64,000 nucleotides of DNA from Marisediminitalea lipolytica (GTDB taxonomy: Bacteria; Pseudomonadota; Gammaproteobacteria; Enterobacterales; Alteromonadaceae). The notes under the pieces are model-generated. The model made no database searches and was not told the origin of the DNA. It worked only from the letters and a program-made list of their open reading frames with translations. Where the stretch lies: positions 806,001 through 870,000 of the forward strand of contig NZ_MJIC01000010.1 of assembly GCF_001758465.1 (NCBI RefSeq), written 5' to 3'. A program made the translations under genes and the position numbers. Below, in pieces: positions 54,775 to 64,000 of the stretch; position 1 is the first letter of the stretch; every line of letters begins with the position of its first letter.

Positions 54775-55137
54775 AGAAGTGGCTTATTGAGTTGATTGAT
54801 AACCATCAGAGAATAAACAACATTTTGCAGCATAACAACACGTTAAGCCGAGTGTTGTTAATTTTCATAATTAGCACTTTGATTAAACTTGACGTTACGG
54901 GTATTTCAACCAAGCTTGTAGAGAGTGATAAAACAGCATTAACAGGAAAACCAACCATTTTGGGGCAAGTTTGACTCATTTAGGTGCGCGTTTTACCTAA
55001 TAACCCTATAAGTTATTCATTTTATTTACTTCATTTATACAAAAAAATGGTCTTAACTTTGCAGTAATTAAATTACAAAATAAAAAATTACATAAATACA
55101 CAATGTAATCCCGGACTTTCTGATTTAAGGATAGCGA
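54775..55137. other. Divergent region between the channel and the chemoreceptor
   Basis: No gene is supported. It holds an inverted repeat AACAACAC/GTGTTGTT at 54834-54859 (10-base spacer), and AT-rich sequence with no clear promoter. Confidence 0.5.
54834..54859. repeat. Inverted repeat upstream of the channel gene
   Basis: AACAACAC and GTGTTGTT are separated by ten bases, a symmetric site that a dimeric regulator could bind. It is 60-85 bases upstream of the channel's start. Confidence 0.45.
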
Positions 55138-56286
55138 ATGAAATCAATGATTGCGTTGCCTGCCTTGGTGCTTATCAAAGCATTTGGCCTTAAACAAGGC
55201 GCATTTTTAATCATATTTTTTAATCTTGCCGGTTATCTTTACATTGCTCTGTCCCCAGAGGCCTATCTGCCGGTAACGCTGTTATGCGGTGTAGTAATGA
55301 GCTCGCTGATATTATCCATGCTGGTTTGCTTGCTTGATGAACTCTTTACCATTGATGCAATCCTTGCCCGGGCCAGCCAGCAGCACGACGATTCAGAGTT
55401 AATTGCGTCTACCCCCAGCATTCTGACAAATCACTTAAAATCGGTGTTCGATTTAACCAAAGAAATCTCCCGGGAACGGGACAAACTTGAAGAGTATTTT
55501 TCCGAAATGAAATACTCCTCATTACAGATGATAGACTCAGCTAATAAAGTCTCGGTTAATGCTACCGAACAATCTGCAGCCACAGAATCTACCGCCGCAG
55601 CAGTAAATGAATTAACCGTTTCACTCGGCGAAATCGTGTCGAAATTTTCCCGGGTAAACGAAGCGGCCGAGCGCGCAACAGACTTTGCTCATCAGGGCTC
55701 ACAGAACATCTCAGATTTAGTCGCCGAGTTTGACATGGTGTTAAAAGATGTGGGCGATACGCAACAAGCAATTACGGTACTGGGTGAGTCTATTGAGACC
55801 GTTTTATCGTTAACCAGCGCTATCCAGACTATAGCTGAACAAACAAACCTGCTGGCTCTTAATGCTTCTATAGAGGCTGCACGCGCAGGCGAAATGGGAC
55901 GAGGTTTTGCCGTTGTGGCAGACGAAGTTCGCAATCTCGCAGCCAGCAGCAGAGAAACCGCTGACACCATAAGCCGTCACATGGCCGATTTGGATTCGCA
56001 GCGGAATCTGGTAGCAGATAAAATGCATCAGGTTACCCAACGCTCGCAAACCTGCTCAGCAAAAGCGCTAAGTACTTCTGAAATACTGAACCACATTGAA
56101 AGCGAGTCAGAGCACTCAAAATTACAGGTAATTGAGGTATCGGCAATTACAACACAACAGAGTAAGGCAACCGAAGAAATATCCAGAAGTATTGAACGAG
56201 TAGTAGAAGGCGCAATGGAAAACGCCAGCATTGCCCAACAGACTTCTACGGTAGCAGATTATCTTCGTACCCTGACAACCCGCTAG
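55138..56286 (+). CDS. Chemoreceptor lacking a periplasmic sensor
   Basis: The 382-residue protein has two closely spaced N-terminal helices ([15 protein letters not shown] and [19 protein letters not shown]), no periplasmic ligand domain between them, then a coiled coil and the methyl-accepting signalling hairpin ([18 protein letters not shown], near residue 234). The tip contacts CheA/CheW. A NIT-like membrane protein starts nine bases downstream, suggesting the sensor is supplied separately. Confidence 0.85.
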   Translation: MKSMIALPALVLIKAFGLKQGAFLIIFFNLAGYLYIALSPEAYLPVTLLCGVVMSSLILSMLVCLLDELFTIDAILARASQQHDDSELIASTPSILTNHLKSVFDLTKEISRERDKLEEYFSEMKYSSLQMIDSANKVSVNATEQSAATESTAAAVNELTVSLGEIVSKFSRVNEAAERATDFAHQGSQNISDLVAEFDMVLKDVGDTQQAITVLGESIETVLSLTSAIQTIAEQTNLLALNASIEAARAGEMGRGFAVVADEVRNLAASSRETADTISRHMADLDSQRNLVADKMHQVTQRSQTCSAKALSTSEILNHIESESEHSKLQVIEVSAITTQQSKATEEISRSIERVVEGAMENASIAQQTSTVADYLRTLTTR

Positions 56287-56295
56287 GAGGCAGCA

Positions 56296-57129
56296 ATGAT
56301 TTTCGTGATTTCCGCACTGATCGCACTCTTGTTTATCCTTGTCGCCATTCAACTGGGACTAACTAAAAAGAAGCAAAAACAGCAGTTTCAATCCACCCTT
56401 ACACTGGTCGCCATAATAAAACGAATTATTGGGTTAACCCAGAAACACCGAGGCCTGACAGCGACCTATTTACAGGGTAACCAATCGGCGTCTACAGACA
56501 TTTATGCCCTCAGAAATGAAATTAGCGGCCTGATAAAGCAAACTAACGAACTTGAGCAAGTCAACATCGAATCACGCTGGGAAGCTTACCTCGACCACTG
56601 GCAACGTCTGGAGTCGTCCAGCATGGGCTTAACCGCCCCGGAGAGCTTTAAACAGCACACCAGCCTGATTGGTACCCTACTCTATTTGCTCCAGGATGTT
56701 GCTGAGCACATTGAGTTTTCTGATATGGAACAGCAACTTAAAGATACGCATTTTTTGTGGCGTGAGTTTCCACAACTCGTTGAATATATAGGACAAGCCC
56801 GTGCTGTGGGTGTAGCTACAGCGACAAAAGGTGAATCGACCCAAATTGATAAAGTAAAACTTGGTTACTTGTGCGAGAAAATTAACCTGATGAGCGATAC
56901 CGTGTTTAATAAGCTGTCTGCTGTTGCGCAGGTTTCAGAAAACAGCCAGTTAAATCAGGCAAAACAAGCCTGTTTACAGTTGGTATCGCTTATTAACGAA
57001 CAGCTGATTAAACCCAATAAGGTAAGCATTGGCAATCAGGAGTATTTTGCTACCGCCAGTTCAACTATGGATCAATGCAATACCCTGCTGGACAACGAGC
57101 TTAACGCTATAGTGAACAAACTAGGCTGA
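56296..57129 (+). CDS. Membrane-anchored NIT-like sensor protein
   Basis: The 277-residue protein has one N-terminal helix (VISALIALLFILVAIQLGL) and then an all-helical domain resembling the NIT nitrate/nitrite-sensing fold: QKHRGLTATYLQG near residues 50-62, and QARAVGVATATKGE in a second helix pair. There is no kinase, GGDEF or methyl-accepting output. It likely works with the receptor gene nine bases upstream. Ligand unknown. Confidence 0.6.
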   Translation: MIFVISALIALLFILVAIQLGLTKKKQKQQFQSTLTLVAIIKRIIGLTQKHRGLTATYLQGNQSASTDIYALRNEISGLIKQTNELEQVNIESRWEAYLDHWQRLESSSMGLTAPESFKQHTSLIGTLLYLLQDVAEHIEFSDMEQQLKDTHFLWREFPQLVEYIGQARAVGVATATKGESTQIDKVKLGYLCEKINLMSDTVFNKLSAVAQVSENSQLNQAKQACLQLVSLINEQLIKPNKVSIGNQEYFATASSTMDQCNTLLDNELNAIVNKLG

Positions 57130-57180
57130 AGCAGGCCCGCCTCGTTGCGATGCATGGGAAAACCAGGTGTCTGCCCCTGA

Positions 57181-58305
57181 CTAATGCGTTACTGTTGGCA
57201 CGGCACTATCTGCGGATAACGCTGCTCGTTTGATATCGTTGATGATAGCTTCCGGGTATTCGTCCCTTTCGTTGGTGGCAACAAATACGAATACATCTTC
57301 ATCTGGAAAATAGCTGAATTCAGCAAAAGAATAACCATTGGAGCCATTATGAGTTATAAGCCTTTTCCCTGCTTCAAACTCTCTGACAGACCAGCCATAA
57401 CCATAAAACACTTTCTCGCTTATTTGCACATGCGGGGTAAAAATCTGCTGCCATGAAGCTTCCGTTAAGATAGCTCCGCTTCGTAAAACCCGAAACCAAC
57501 GTTGCATATCGTTTACTGTTGACATAAATCCACCGGCCCCTTCAATCCAGCGTTCTCCCGGTGTTTTAAACCGATGCTCCAATGAGTGACCCACACTTTT
57601 GCTTTTCGCCTGAAGATTAAATAATCGCTGGAAGCCATTTTGATCAGCGCCATAGTTAATGGCTAATCGATGAGGAGCATATTCTGGTATCCGGTAGCCT
57701 GTCTCAGTCATCTTTGCAGGTATCAGCAAATTCTCCCGGATAAATCCTTCCCAATTCTGACCAGACACCAGTTCAATTACTCTGGCCAGTAAGCTATAGC
57801 CAATATTTGAATAGAGATACTGCTCGCCCGGTAGCGACTGTAGCGATTCGGAAAATGCTTTTTGTGGCAATAGGCTATATGGAACAACATCGTAAAGCTG
57901 ATGGTTAGATAACAGCGCAGGCAACCCTGAAGTATGGGTTAGTAAATGATGCAACGTAATAGCTTGCTTATCTGCTGGTACATCGGCAAAAAACAAGGTG
58001 AGGGGATCATTCACAGAAAGCTTGTTTTGCTCAGCTAATAGCAAAACAGCACTGGCGACAAATTGTTTAGTGATAGAGCCAATGTCAAAAACCGTGTTAT
58101 CAGAAAAAGTAATATTCTTCTTACGATTAGCCAGCCCAAAAGATTCGTTATGTACTATGGAGTCGCCCTTCGCTATCCAAATCACACCAGCAAAATCCTG
58201 CTGACGAAGCTGGTTATCCAACTCAACAAAATTTGCATTAGTTGCCCAGGCTGGATTAACAACTAGCAGAAAGAGCAGCACAGAATAAAACGCTGTTATA
58301 CGCAT
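57181..58305 (-). CDS. Class C beta-lactamase-like serine hydrolase
   Basis: The 374-residue precursor has a signal peptide (cleavage near AWA), SITKQF with the SxxK nucleophile, YSNIGYSLL with YxN, and HNGSNGY with HxG near the end. These motifs belong to the class C/AmpC-like family, which includes peptidases, esterases and real beta-lactamases. The ATG at 58305 preceded by GGTGAAG is preferred to an upstream ATG. Confidence 0.82.
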   Translation of the reverse strand: MRITAFYSVLLFLLVVNPAWATNANFVELDNQLRQQDFAGVIWIAKGDSIVHNESFGLANRKKNITFSDNTVFDIGSITKQFVASAVLLLAEQNKLSVNDPLTLFFADVPADKQAITLHHLLTHTSGLPALLSNHQLYDVVPYSLLPQKAFSESLQSLPGEQYLYSNIGYSLLARVIELVSGQNWEGFIRENLLIPAKMTETGYRIPEYAPHRLAINYGADQNGFQRLFNLQAKSKSVGHSLEHRFKTPGERWIEGAGGFMSTVNDMQRWFRVLRSGAILTEASWQQIFTPHVQISEKVFYGYGWSVREFEAGKRLITHNGSNGYSFAEFSYFPDEDVFVFVATNERDEYPEAIINDIKRAALSADSAVPTVTH

Positions 58306-58477
58306 AACTTCACCATCATTCATCAGAATGCCGCTAATTGTACTCCAGGCATGAAAACAAAATGATACCTAAAGTCCAGCATTGCTAACCAGACGTCTCT
58401 AACACAGAACAATAAACTGTTATAGCGTCATCATCCAAGTGGACAAAAATAGGGCTATAGCAATCAAGCTAAATTAA

Positions 58478-60379
58478 TTACACCGTTTGCAACGGGTTAA
58501 CCACAATATCATTCTCTAGAGAAGTGGTAATGGTACGTCCCCTGCCCTTATTCTTGGCGGTATAGAGTAACTTATCGCAATGGGCGATAGCATCATCAAT
58601 ATCGTTGTACTGACTTAGCTCTACCAGCCCGCAGGAAAATGAAACAGAGAAATTGGCAGAAGTACTTTGCCACTTATTTATGCCACTCAGCGAGAGCCGA
58701 ATATCGTCCATAATGTCTTTTGCCTTAGGCACGGAAATTTCCTTGAGCAATAGCAAAAATTCTTCTCCACCATAACGGCAATACTGATCAGTACTGCGTA
58801 ACCGACTTCTGATAACTCGGCTACAGGCTACTAATACCTCATCGCCCGTTTGGTGCCCGTACGTATCATTAACTCGTTTAAAGTGGTCAATATCGATTAA
58901 GGCAATGCAATTACCAGTTCGGGGTTTAGCAAAAGCCTTTGCCAAGAGGTTAAACATAAAACGCCGGTTTGGCGCACTGGTAAGGGGATCGGTATAAGCG
59001 AGATGATGTGTACGACGGCGCTGCACGAAAAGCCACGCAGCAAGCGTGGCAACAAGCGTAATAACCAGCAGGAGGATAATAGTTTTGAGGTTGGCGGTCT
59101 CGATTGCCTGTCGCTGGGTAATGTTTTGAGCCTTCATCTTCTCTACATTTACCAACTCAATATCAGCCTGCATTTCGCGGCCTAAAGAATCCAGCCGGTT
59201 ATTCAGCGCGTTTAATAATTTACCGTGTTCGTGCTGCACGAGCTTTAAACTGGTTATAGCTGCCAGTTCAGAGTCAAGGTTATATTCAGCTATGAATCGC
59301 TCTAATTCAGTGAGGTTCTTGGTATCGACTGAGTGAAATGGCTCCGCCGGGTCATTGGCGAGTAATTTAAGATCTGAGATTAACTGATAAGCTTTCGATA
59401 CATTTCTTTGTAAACCGGCTTCCATTGCGTTAACAGCAAGTGCCCTTGCTTCGTCGATGGCATTCCAATCTTCTCGCTGAATATCAGGTTTACTCAGTGA
59501 CAGCAATTTAAGCGCTTGTTCAATATCACCAGGGGCATTACGACGTGCCAGAACAACAACTTTAGCGAGTATGGCATAAAGCTGATCAGAGGGTTGTCCC
59601 TGCTCAGCTTTTGTCAGGAACTCATCAGAATAGGCAAAAGCCTCCTCAAACAGCCCCAACTGACTGGCTAGCATCACCATCAGGAAGTAGTCCGCAGACG
59701 ATATCAGCTCAGGTGACGTCTCCTTCGATAACGCAAAATAAGCTTTACCATACTGATAAGATGACTCGTATGCCCCCAAATCATAAAGGATCCAGTAGAT
59801 ATGAAATAGCACTAATTCTTTATCATAAAAAAAGCCATAGACAGCTTTGTTCATGTTGGGTTGTATCTCAGGTAGTGCATATAGCAATTCAGCAAGCGCG
59901 TTTAACGAATCCTGCTCATAATCAAGATAAACAATAGATAAAACGCTCGATACCTGAGCGATGGCAGCTTTATTACCCGCCACAATCATCTCTTTTTTAA
60001 GCCGGATTAGTTTGTCTAAATCCCTTTTGATGAAACCCAGAATAAGTGCTTTGGCATTGGCATAATACAACTCGTCCAATTCTTTGAATGTATTCCAGTC
60101 AGCATCCGTCGGTTCAGAAATATGCGGGAATAATGAATATTCAGCTAAGTCAGATTGAGCGTGGGAGTAAATGAAGCGGAAAACTCTCGCCACTGCAGTG
60201 TTTGCAGTTAATAAATCCGTTTGTTTCGTTTTTTCAATGAATCTCGTCGATGCATCGTTGCGATATTTAAAAAGATTAGCATATTGATAAAGCGCTGATT
60301 CATCTTCAGCGGCATAAACGTTGGAAATTGGGTTTACCGAAAAAAACAAAAAGATAAGAAAAAACGTAGTTCTAAACAC
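58478..60379 (-). CDS. Membrane diguanylate cyclase with periplasmic helical domain
   Basis: The 633-residue protein has a signal peptide, a long periplasmic helical region of about 400 residues that resembles TPR-like repeats, a coiled coil, one helix near residues 430-450 (IILLLVITLVATLAAWLFV), and a C-terminal GGDEF domain with the intact GGEEF in YCRYGGEEFLLL. RSTD five residues before is the inhibitory I-site. It should make c-di-GMP in response to an unknown signal. Confidence 0.87.
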   Translation of the reverse strand: MFRTTFFLIFLFFSVNPISNVYAAEDESALYQYANLFKYRNDASTRFIEKTKQTDLLTANTAVARVFRFIYSHAQSDLAEYSLFPHISEPTDADWNTFKELDELYYANAKALILGFIKRDLDKLIRLKKEMIVAGNKAAIAQVSSVLSIVYLDYEQDSLNALAELLYALPEIQPNMNKAVYGFFYDKELVLFHIYWILYDLGAYESSYQYGKAYFALSKETSPELISSADYFLMVMLASQLGLFEEAFAYSDEFLTKAEQGQPSDQLYAILAKVVVLARRNAPGDIEQALKLLSLSKPDIQREDWNAIDEARALAVNAMEAGLQRNVSKAYQLISDLKLLANDPAEPFHSVDTKNLTELERFIAEYNLDSELAAITSLKLVQHEHGKLLNALNNRLDSLGREMQADIELVNVEKMKAQNITQRQAIETANLKTIILLLVITLVATLAAWLFVQRRRTHHLAYTDPLTSAPNRRFMFNLLAKAFAKPRTGNCIALIDIDHFKRVNDTYGHQTGDEVLVACSRVIRSRLRSTDQYCRYGGEEFLLLLKEISVPKAKDIMDDIRLSLSGINKWQSTSANFSVSFSCGLVELSQYNDIDDAIAHCDKLLYTAKNKGRGRTITTSLENDIVVNPLQTV

Positions 60380-60442
60380 AAAATTCCCTTTAGTGCGTTA
60401 ACTGCAAACTAGTAGGAATACTGTACCTAGCACTCAGCTATT

Positions 60443-60676
60443 ATGCAACACATTGAATACAGGGAATTTAATGGAATAAGAAATGGTGCGCCGAATGGGA
60501 CTATCATGGGCTTACCAGCTTGGTTTTTGTGCGAAAAAATCAACTCAATAGGCGATTCAGTCGTTACTCGTTTATTTGGATTGGTAGACAGCAGTAGTCA
60601 TGAACAACTTGAGTTAGCTAAGTTTGGCTGTACAATTTTAACGGCAACAATTCTCAGAACCGAATTAATGTCGTAA
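60443..60676 (+). pseudogene. Fragment resembling the NIT-like sensor
   Basis: The 77 codons resemble the C-terminal part of the protein at 56296: IEYREFNGIRNGAPNGT and WFLCEKINSIGDSVVTRL match VEYIGQARAVGVATATKG and GYLCEKINLMSDTVFNKL. The N-terminal sensor part is missing, so this is a decayed partial duplicate. The diguanylate cyclase gene lies between the two. Confidence 0.6.
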
Positions 60677-60696
60677 AAGTAAGTAACCAGTTTCAG

Positions 60697-61464
60697 TTAA
60701 AAGAATGCAGGAAAACAGTGTAAAACCAAATCCAGACTGGTATGTGCAACCACCGCAAAAATAAGCCCAAAGCGCCAATAACACCATCCATATAAGGTTG
60801 ATACGCACATATTACCAAGCATAGTGGCCCAGATTGCAAACTGACTCCCTGCCCCGTACGACGTTAATTGCGGAAGGTGAGCCAGACCAAAACCAATTCC
60901 GACAAGCAGGATAACCATAAAAGCTATCCGATCGTTTAACTCATTAGATCCAATCAGTTTTTGGACGAGGAAGAGTATTAACGTCATCAAACCAAATCGA
61001 AACCAAACTTCTTCGCCAATACCGGCACCAATCGAAACCAACAATCCACCCACTGGCCCCCTAAATCCATATTCCGGCAGGTCAGCGGGAAGTTGAGATG
61101 ATAATACGCCTCGCAGGATCAGCAGTGCGGTACCTAATATCACTCCGGTTGCTACTGCGAATCTTAGTCCGCGATAAATTCGCTGTTTGTTTTCCAGCGT
61201 TTGATTAACAAGCCCGAGGCCAAAAGCATGGCCAAAATGCACTCCTACGAGAATAGCGGGAATAGTCAGGAGCGATAAAAACATAAAACTTGGAAACAGG
61301 ACCGGCAGAAGTTCACCACCTCCTGTTGACAGTTGATAAGCAATATTACTGAATTGCGCCGCCAGAGTAATAACATAAAGCCATAAGGCCTGAAGCCAAA
61401 TTGTGCGGCTATTTGATTGCATGGAATTTATGACTCTTCTAATCGTAACCATTTCGAAAATCAA
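60697..61464 (-). CDS. CPBP intramembrane metalloprotease
   Basis: The protein of about 255 residues has about eight helices and the CPBP/Abi motifs EEVWFRFGL (EExxxR), FGLAHLPQ (FxxxH), and a late HTSLDLVLH. These proteases cleave within membranes; bacterial members serve bacteriocin self-immunity or other roles. The start is uncertain: ATG at 61422 (MQSNSRT) is a good alternative. Confidence 0.8.
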   Translation of the reverse strand: MIFEMVTIRRVINSMQSNSRTIWLQALWLYVITLAAQFSNIAYQLSTGGGELLPVLFPSFMFLSLLTIPAILVGVHFGHAFGLGLVNQTLENKQRIYRGLRFAVATGVILGTALLILRGVLSSQLPADLPEYGFRGPVGGLLVSIGAGIGEEVWFRFGLMTLILFLVQKLIGSNELNDRIAFMVILLVGIGFGLAHLPQLTSYGAGSQFAIWATMLGNMCVSTLYGWCYWRFGLIFAVVAHTSLDLVLHCFPAFF

Positions 61465-61544
61465 AGCCTAAATATCTTTGCTGCAAGCAACAACTGATAA
61501 ACTGTAAGTGAATATTTTTCTGTGGGTGAGTGCGAGAAATGAAA

Positions 61545-61631
61545 TGGTGCCCGGGGCCGGACTTGAACCGGCACGCTGTTACCAGCGAGGGATTTTAAAT
61601 CCCTTGTGTCTACCAATTTCACCACCCGGGC
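61545..61631 (-). tRNA. tRNA-Leu(UAA)
   Basis: The minus strand folds as an 87-base tRNA with encoded CCA: acceptor GCCCGGG, anticodon stem AGGGA/TCCCT around TTTAAAA (anticodon TAA), a long variable arm (CGCTGGTAACAGCG) and GGTTCAAGTCC in the T arm. Confidence 0.96.
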
Positions 61632-61678
61632 ATGGGTTGCACTGATGTGCTGGTCAGGGCTGGTTGCCCTTTTAAAAA

Positions 61679-61752
61679 TGGAGGCGGAACCCGGAGTCGA
61701 ACCGAGATCCACGGATTTGCAATCCGCTGCATAGCCATTCTGCCATTCCGCC
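61679..61752 (-). tRNA. tRNA-Cys(GCA)
   Basis: The minus strand gives a 74-base tRNA with encoded CCA, acceptor GGCGGAA and an anticodon loop TTGCAAA (GCA). It lies 47 bases from the tRNA-Leu gene. Confidence 0.96.
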
Positions 61753-61806
61753 TTTGATTGCGTTGTGACGAGAGGCCGTCTACTGCAAACGCAACATTCG
61801 AGAAAT

Positions 61807-61882
<76 letters not shown>

Positions 61883-62105
61883 TTTGTTTTCTTGCTGGTT
61901 AACTTTCCTGAAAGGCTCACTTATCGTGTGGTGCAAACTCTGGCGAGTTGCTGTGTTCCGTTCTAGTCAGTATGTCCTGCTTCGAATGTGGGAGGCATTT
62001 TACTTACCCCAACGAATGTGTCAACAACTAAAAAACGCATTCGCCGGTATTTTCACCAAATTTGAATCGTTTGGTCACAAATCCGTCATTTAGCTCAAAA
62101 AAGCG

Positions 62106-62675
62106 CTATTCTTGAATGCCTGACAGGTAAGGCCAGGCAGCTTTTGTGTAGCTAATCATTGACCAAACCGACAACCATGTGGCGATATAAAGCAAAATAT
62201 ATCCCAGGCTCACCCAATAAATCGGGAATCCCATAAATTCTTCCAGGCCTGACAACAGCCCAATTAAGGCTAACATTTGCGCAGTTGTTTTGGCTTTGCC
62301 GATAAAAGACACTTTTACCGTGTCTCTCAACCCTTGCGAACCCATCCATTCGCGCAGTGCCGATACATAAATTTCGCGAATCAATAATAAAATGGCCGGC
62401 GCGGTAATCCACACCGAATCATAAGAATGGGTGATCATTAACAGTGCAGCGGCAACAATGAGTTTATCGGCAACCGGATCGAGAAAAGCACCAAATGGTG
62501 TGGATTGCTGCAGTTTTCTAGCCAGATAACCATCAAACCAATCGGTAATGGCAGCAAACCAAAAAATAAAGGCAGCACATTCCTTGGCCCAGCGCCAATC
62601 TAAAAAATACACACAAACAAATATTGGAATAAGAACTACCCGGATTAAGGTAATTACGTTTGGGATCGTCCACAT
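62106..62675 (-). CDS. pgsA: Phosphatidylglycerophosphate synthase
   Basis: The 189-residue membrane enzyme has the CDP-alcohol phosphotransferase signature DGYLARKLQQSTPFGAFLDP with the metal-binding Asp residues (DG-x2-AR-x8-G-x3-D-x3-D). It makes phosphatidylglycerophosphate from CDP-diacylglycerol and glycerol 3-phosphate. It stands between the tRNA string and uvrC. Confidence 0.95.
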   Translation of the reverse strand: MWTIPNVITLIRVVLIPIFVCVYFLDWRWAKECAAFIFWFAAITDWFDGYLARKLQQSTPFGAFLDPVADKLIVAAALLMITHSYDSVWITAPAILLLIREIYVSALREWMGSQGLRDTVKVSFIGKAKTTAQMLALIGLLSGLEEFMGFPIYWVSLGYILLYIATWLSVWSMISYTKAAWPYLSGIQE

Positions 62676-62773
62676 AAAACTACTCGGAGGGGTTTCCTTA
62701 TTATTGGCTTTATTGTCACACGATATACCATTTTAAGAAACTGCCAATTCAATTTAATCTAAGCCGGTGCCAG

Positions 62774-64000
62774 CTAGGCATGTAAGTGATCGTAAATTGT
62801 ATCGGCCAGTTCCTCGCTGATACCCGGCACACTGGCAATTTCAGACTTACTGGCCTTTTTAAGCCCTTGCAAGCCGCCCATGTATTTGAGTAATGCCTGA
62901 CGACGCTTTGCTCCAACCCCAGGAATCGATTCCAAAGAGCTGGTGGTTTTTACCTTTTGTCGGCGATTACGGTGGCCACTAATTGCAAACCTGTGTGATT
63001 CATCCCGAATATGTTGAATAAGGTGTAACGCCGGGCGGTCAGCATTGAGCGGAATGGTTTCGTGACTGTCGGCCAGAATGAGGGTTTCAAGCCCCGGTTT
63101 TCGGGTGGTACCTTTAGCGACACCAATAAGTAATGGTTTTTTATCATGCGGCCAGTCAGCAAAAAAATCTTCGGCCTGCCCTAGCTGCCCTTTGCCCCCA
63201 TCGATAAACAGAATGTCAGGGATCTTCTGGGCATCCTGCACGTTTTTATAGCGGCGTTTAAGCGCCTGGGCCATGGCAGCGTAATCGTCGCCTGGCGTAA
63301 TGCCTTCAATATTGTAACGCCGGTAATCACTCTTAAGTGGCCCTTCCCGGTTAAATACAACACAGGATGCCACCGTTTGTTGTCCTGAAGTGTGGCTGAT
63401 ATCAAAACATTCCATACGCTGGATGGGATCATCCCATTCAAGCGCTGATTCTAGGTCGATATAGCGGGCAAACACGGATTTTTGCTGGCCGTACTGAGCG
63501 TCCAGCGCATTTTTAGCGTTGGCTTGCGCTAATTGTAAATACTGGCGTTTTTCTTCTCTGGCCCCACGATAAAAGCGAACTTTGTGCTTAGCTTCCTGGC
63601 TCAGCAATTCGGCTATCGCTGTTTCATCGAACAAGCTTTGCGGTATCACTATCTGCTTAGGGATCACCTTGTTGCCAGCAAGATAGAACTGCAGCAGAAA
63701 GGCTTCGAATATTTCACTTTCGGTTGTGGTAGAAGGGATTTTAGGGAAAAACGCCTTACTGCCCAGTAGCTGGCTATCGCGAATAAACATCACCTGAATA
63801 CACGCCATGCCCGCCCGATAAGCAAAACCAAAGATGTCCATTTCATCCTGGGTGCCTGCCACCCACTGACGCTCCTGCACTTTGCGCAGCGCGCTGATTT
63901 GATCGCGATACCGTGCCGCCGCTTCAAAATTAAGCTGTTCACTGGCCGCCTCCATTTTATCAGCCAGTGAATTAATAACCTGTTGGTTTTTGCCTTTCAG
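62774..64000 (-). CDS. uvrC: Excinuclease ABC subunit C, 3' part
   Basis: The gene runs off the window end; about 408 C-terminal codons are present. They include the UVR motif (LNFEAAARYRDQISALRKVQ), the RNase H-like 5' nuclease domain (MECFDISHTSGQQTVASCVVF, with the catalytic Asp), and a C-terminal helix-hairpin-helix pair (SIPGVGAKRRQALL, SVPGISEELADTI). UvrC makes both cuts in nucleotide excision repair. The GIY-YIG domain lies outside the window. Confidence 0.97.
   Translation of the reverse strand: MKGKNQQVINSLADKMEAASEQLNFEAAARYRDQISALRKVQERQWVAGTQDEMDIFGFAYRAGMACIQVMFIRDSQLLGSKAFFPKIPSTTTESEIFEAFLLQFYLAGNKVIPKQIVIPQSLFDETAIAELLSQEAKHKVRFYRGAREEKRQYLQLAQANAKNALDAQYGQQKSVFARYIDLESALEWDDPIQRMECFDISHTSGQQTVASCVVFNREGPLKSDYRRYNIEGITPGDDYAAMAQALKRRYKNVQDAQKIPDILFIDGGKGQLGQAEDFFADWPHDKKPLLIGVAKGTTRKPGLETLILADSHETIPLNADRPALHLIQHIRDESHRFAISGHRNRRQKVKTTSSLESIPGVGAKRRQALLKYMGGLQGLKKASKSEIASVPGISEELADTIYDHLHA

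Noticed and set aside
60697..61464. CPBP protease as immunity partner of the GG-leader peptide
   Set aside because: CPBP proteins can give bacteriocin immunity, but this gene is 39 kb away in another operon, so there is no positional support.

Overview
The window looks like chromosome of a marine gammaproteobacterium, most likely Alteromonadales. This is inferred from gene content and order: a complete cbb3 oxidase locus (ccoNOQP, fixH, ccoI, ccoS, a TauE/SafE-type gene) leading into fnr, uspE and ttcA; the uvrC-pgsA-tRNA(Gly, Cys, Leu) string; and families such as DUF6435, DUF2987, YacL and a PEP-CTERM-like protein. No rRNA or CRISPR array was seen.

Layout. 0-4.4 kb: class I extradiol (catechol 2,3-type) dioxygenase, two HExxH zinc-protease-like proteins, YacL, and two divergent paralogous phosphoribosyltransferases followed by an SDR 3' fragment. 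4.7-13.4 kb: an AT-rich accessory island. It is bracketed by an identical 47-bp direct repeat (5111-5157 and 13071-13117) and, just outside or next to each copy, by a decayed C-terminus of an IS256-type transposase. Inside are a PIN-like gene interrupted by one in-frame amber codon, an SGNH hydrolase, a DUF2235 alpha/beta hydrolase carrying a C-terminal LecA-like module, two unrecognised envelope proteins and a secreted trypsin-like protease. 13.4-20.8 kb: iron alcohol dehydrogenase, an outer-membrane barrel, a cohesin-like PEP-CTERM-type protein behind a good sigma-54 promoter, and a 1263-residue M4-type protease ending in a dockerin-like repeat. 20.9-25 kb: a small double-glycine-leader peptide gene overlapping a two-TM protein (bacteriocin/immunity-like), then a response regulator, bacteriophytochrome and heme oxygenase operon. 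25.5-35.7 kb: housekeeping and transport genes (aldo/keto reductase, cyanase, MFS, DgkA, MscS, Usp, FMN glutamate-synthase-like, CDF, CPA2 antiporter). 35.8-36.7 kb: two bacterioferritin subunits with complementary heme and ferroxidase ligands. 37.2-48.4 kb: the microaerobic respiration block. 48.4-54.8 kb: mostly minus-strand housekeeping genes (Bax-like, YciC-like, LysE, CobB, sulfurtransferase, AraC, MscS). 55-61.5 kb: a chemoreceptor without a periplasmic sensor beside a NIT-like membrane protein, a serine hydrolase, a diguanylate cyclase, a NIT-like fragment and a CPBP protease. 61.5-64 kb: three tRNAs, pgsA and the 3' part of uvrC.

How it fits together. The Fnr protein has the full Fe-S cysteine set. 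FNR-type sites lie upstream of ccoN, a Usp gene, uspE and possibly the iron alcohol dehydrogenase, suggesting a local low-oxygen regulon. The bph operon makes its own biliverdin through the heme oxygenase for red-light sensing. The best candidates for undescribed biology are the 7.4-12.7 kb hydrolase/protease cassette inside the IS-bracketed island, the GG-leader peptide with its overlapping membrane partner, and the cohesin-dockerin neighbours. All functions of these three are inference from sequence.
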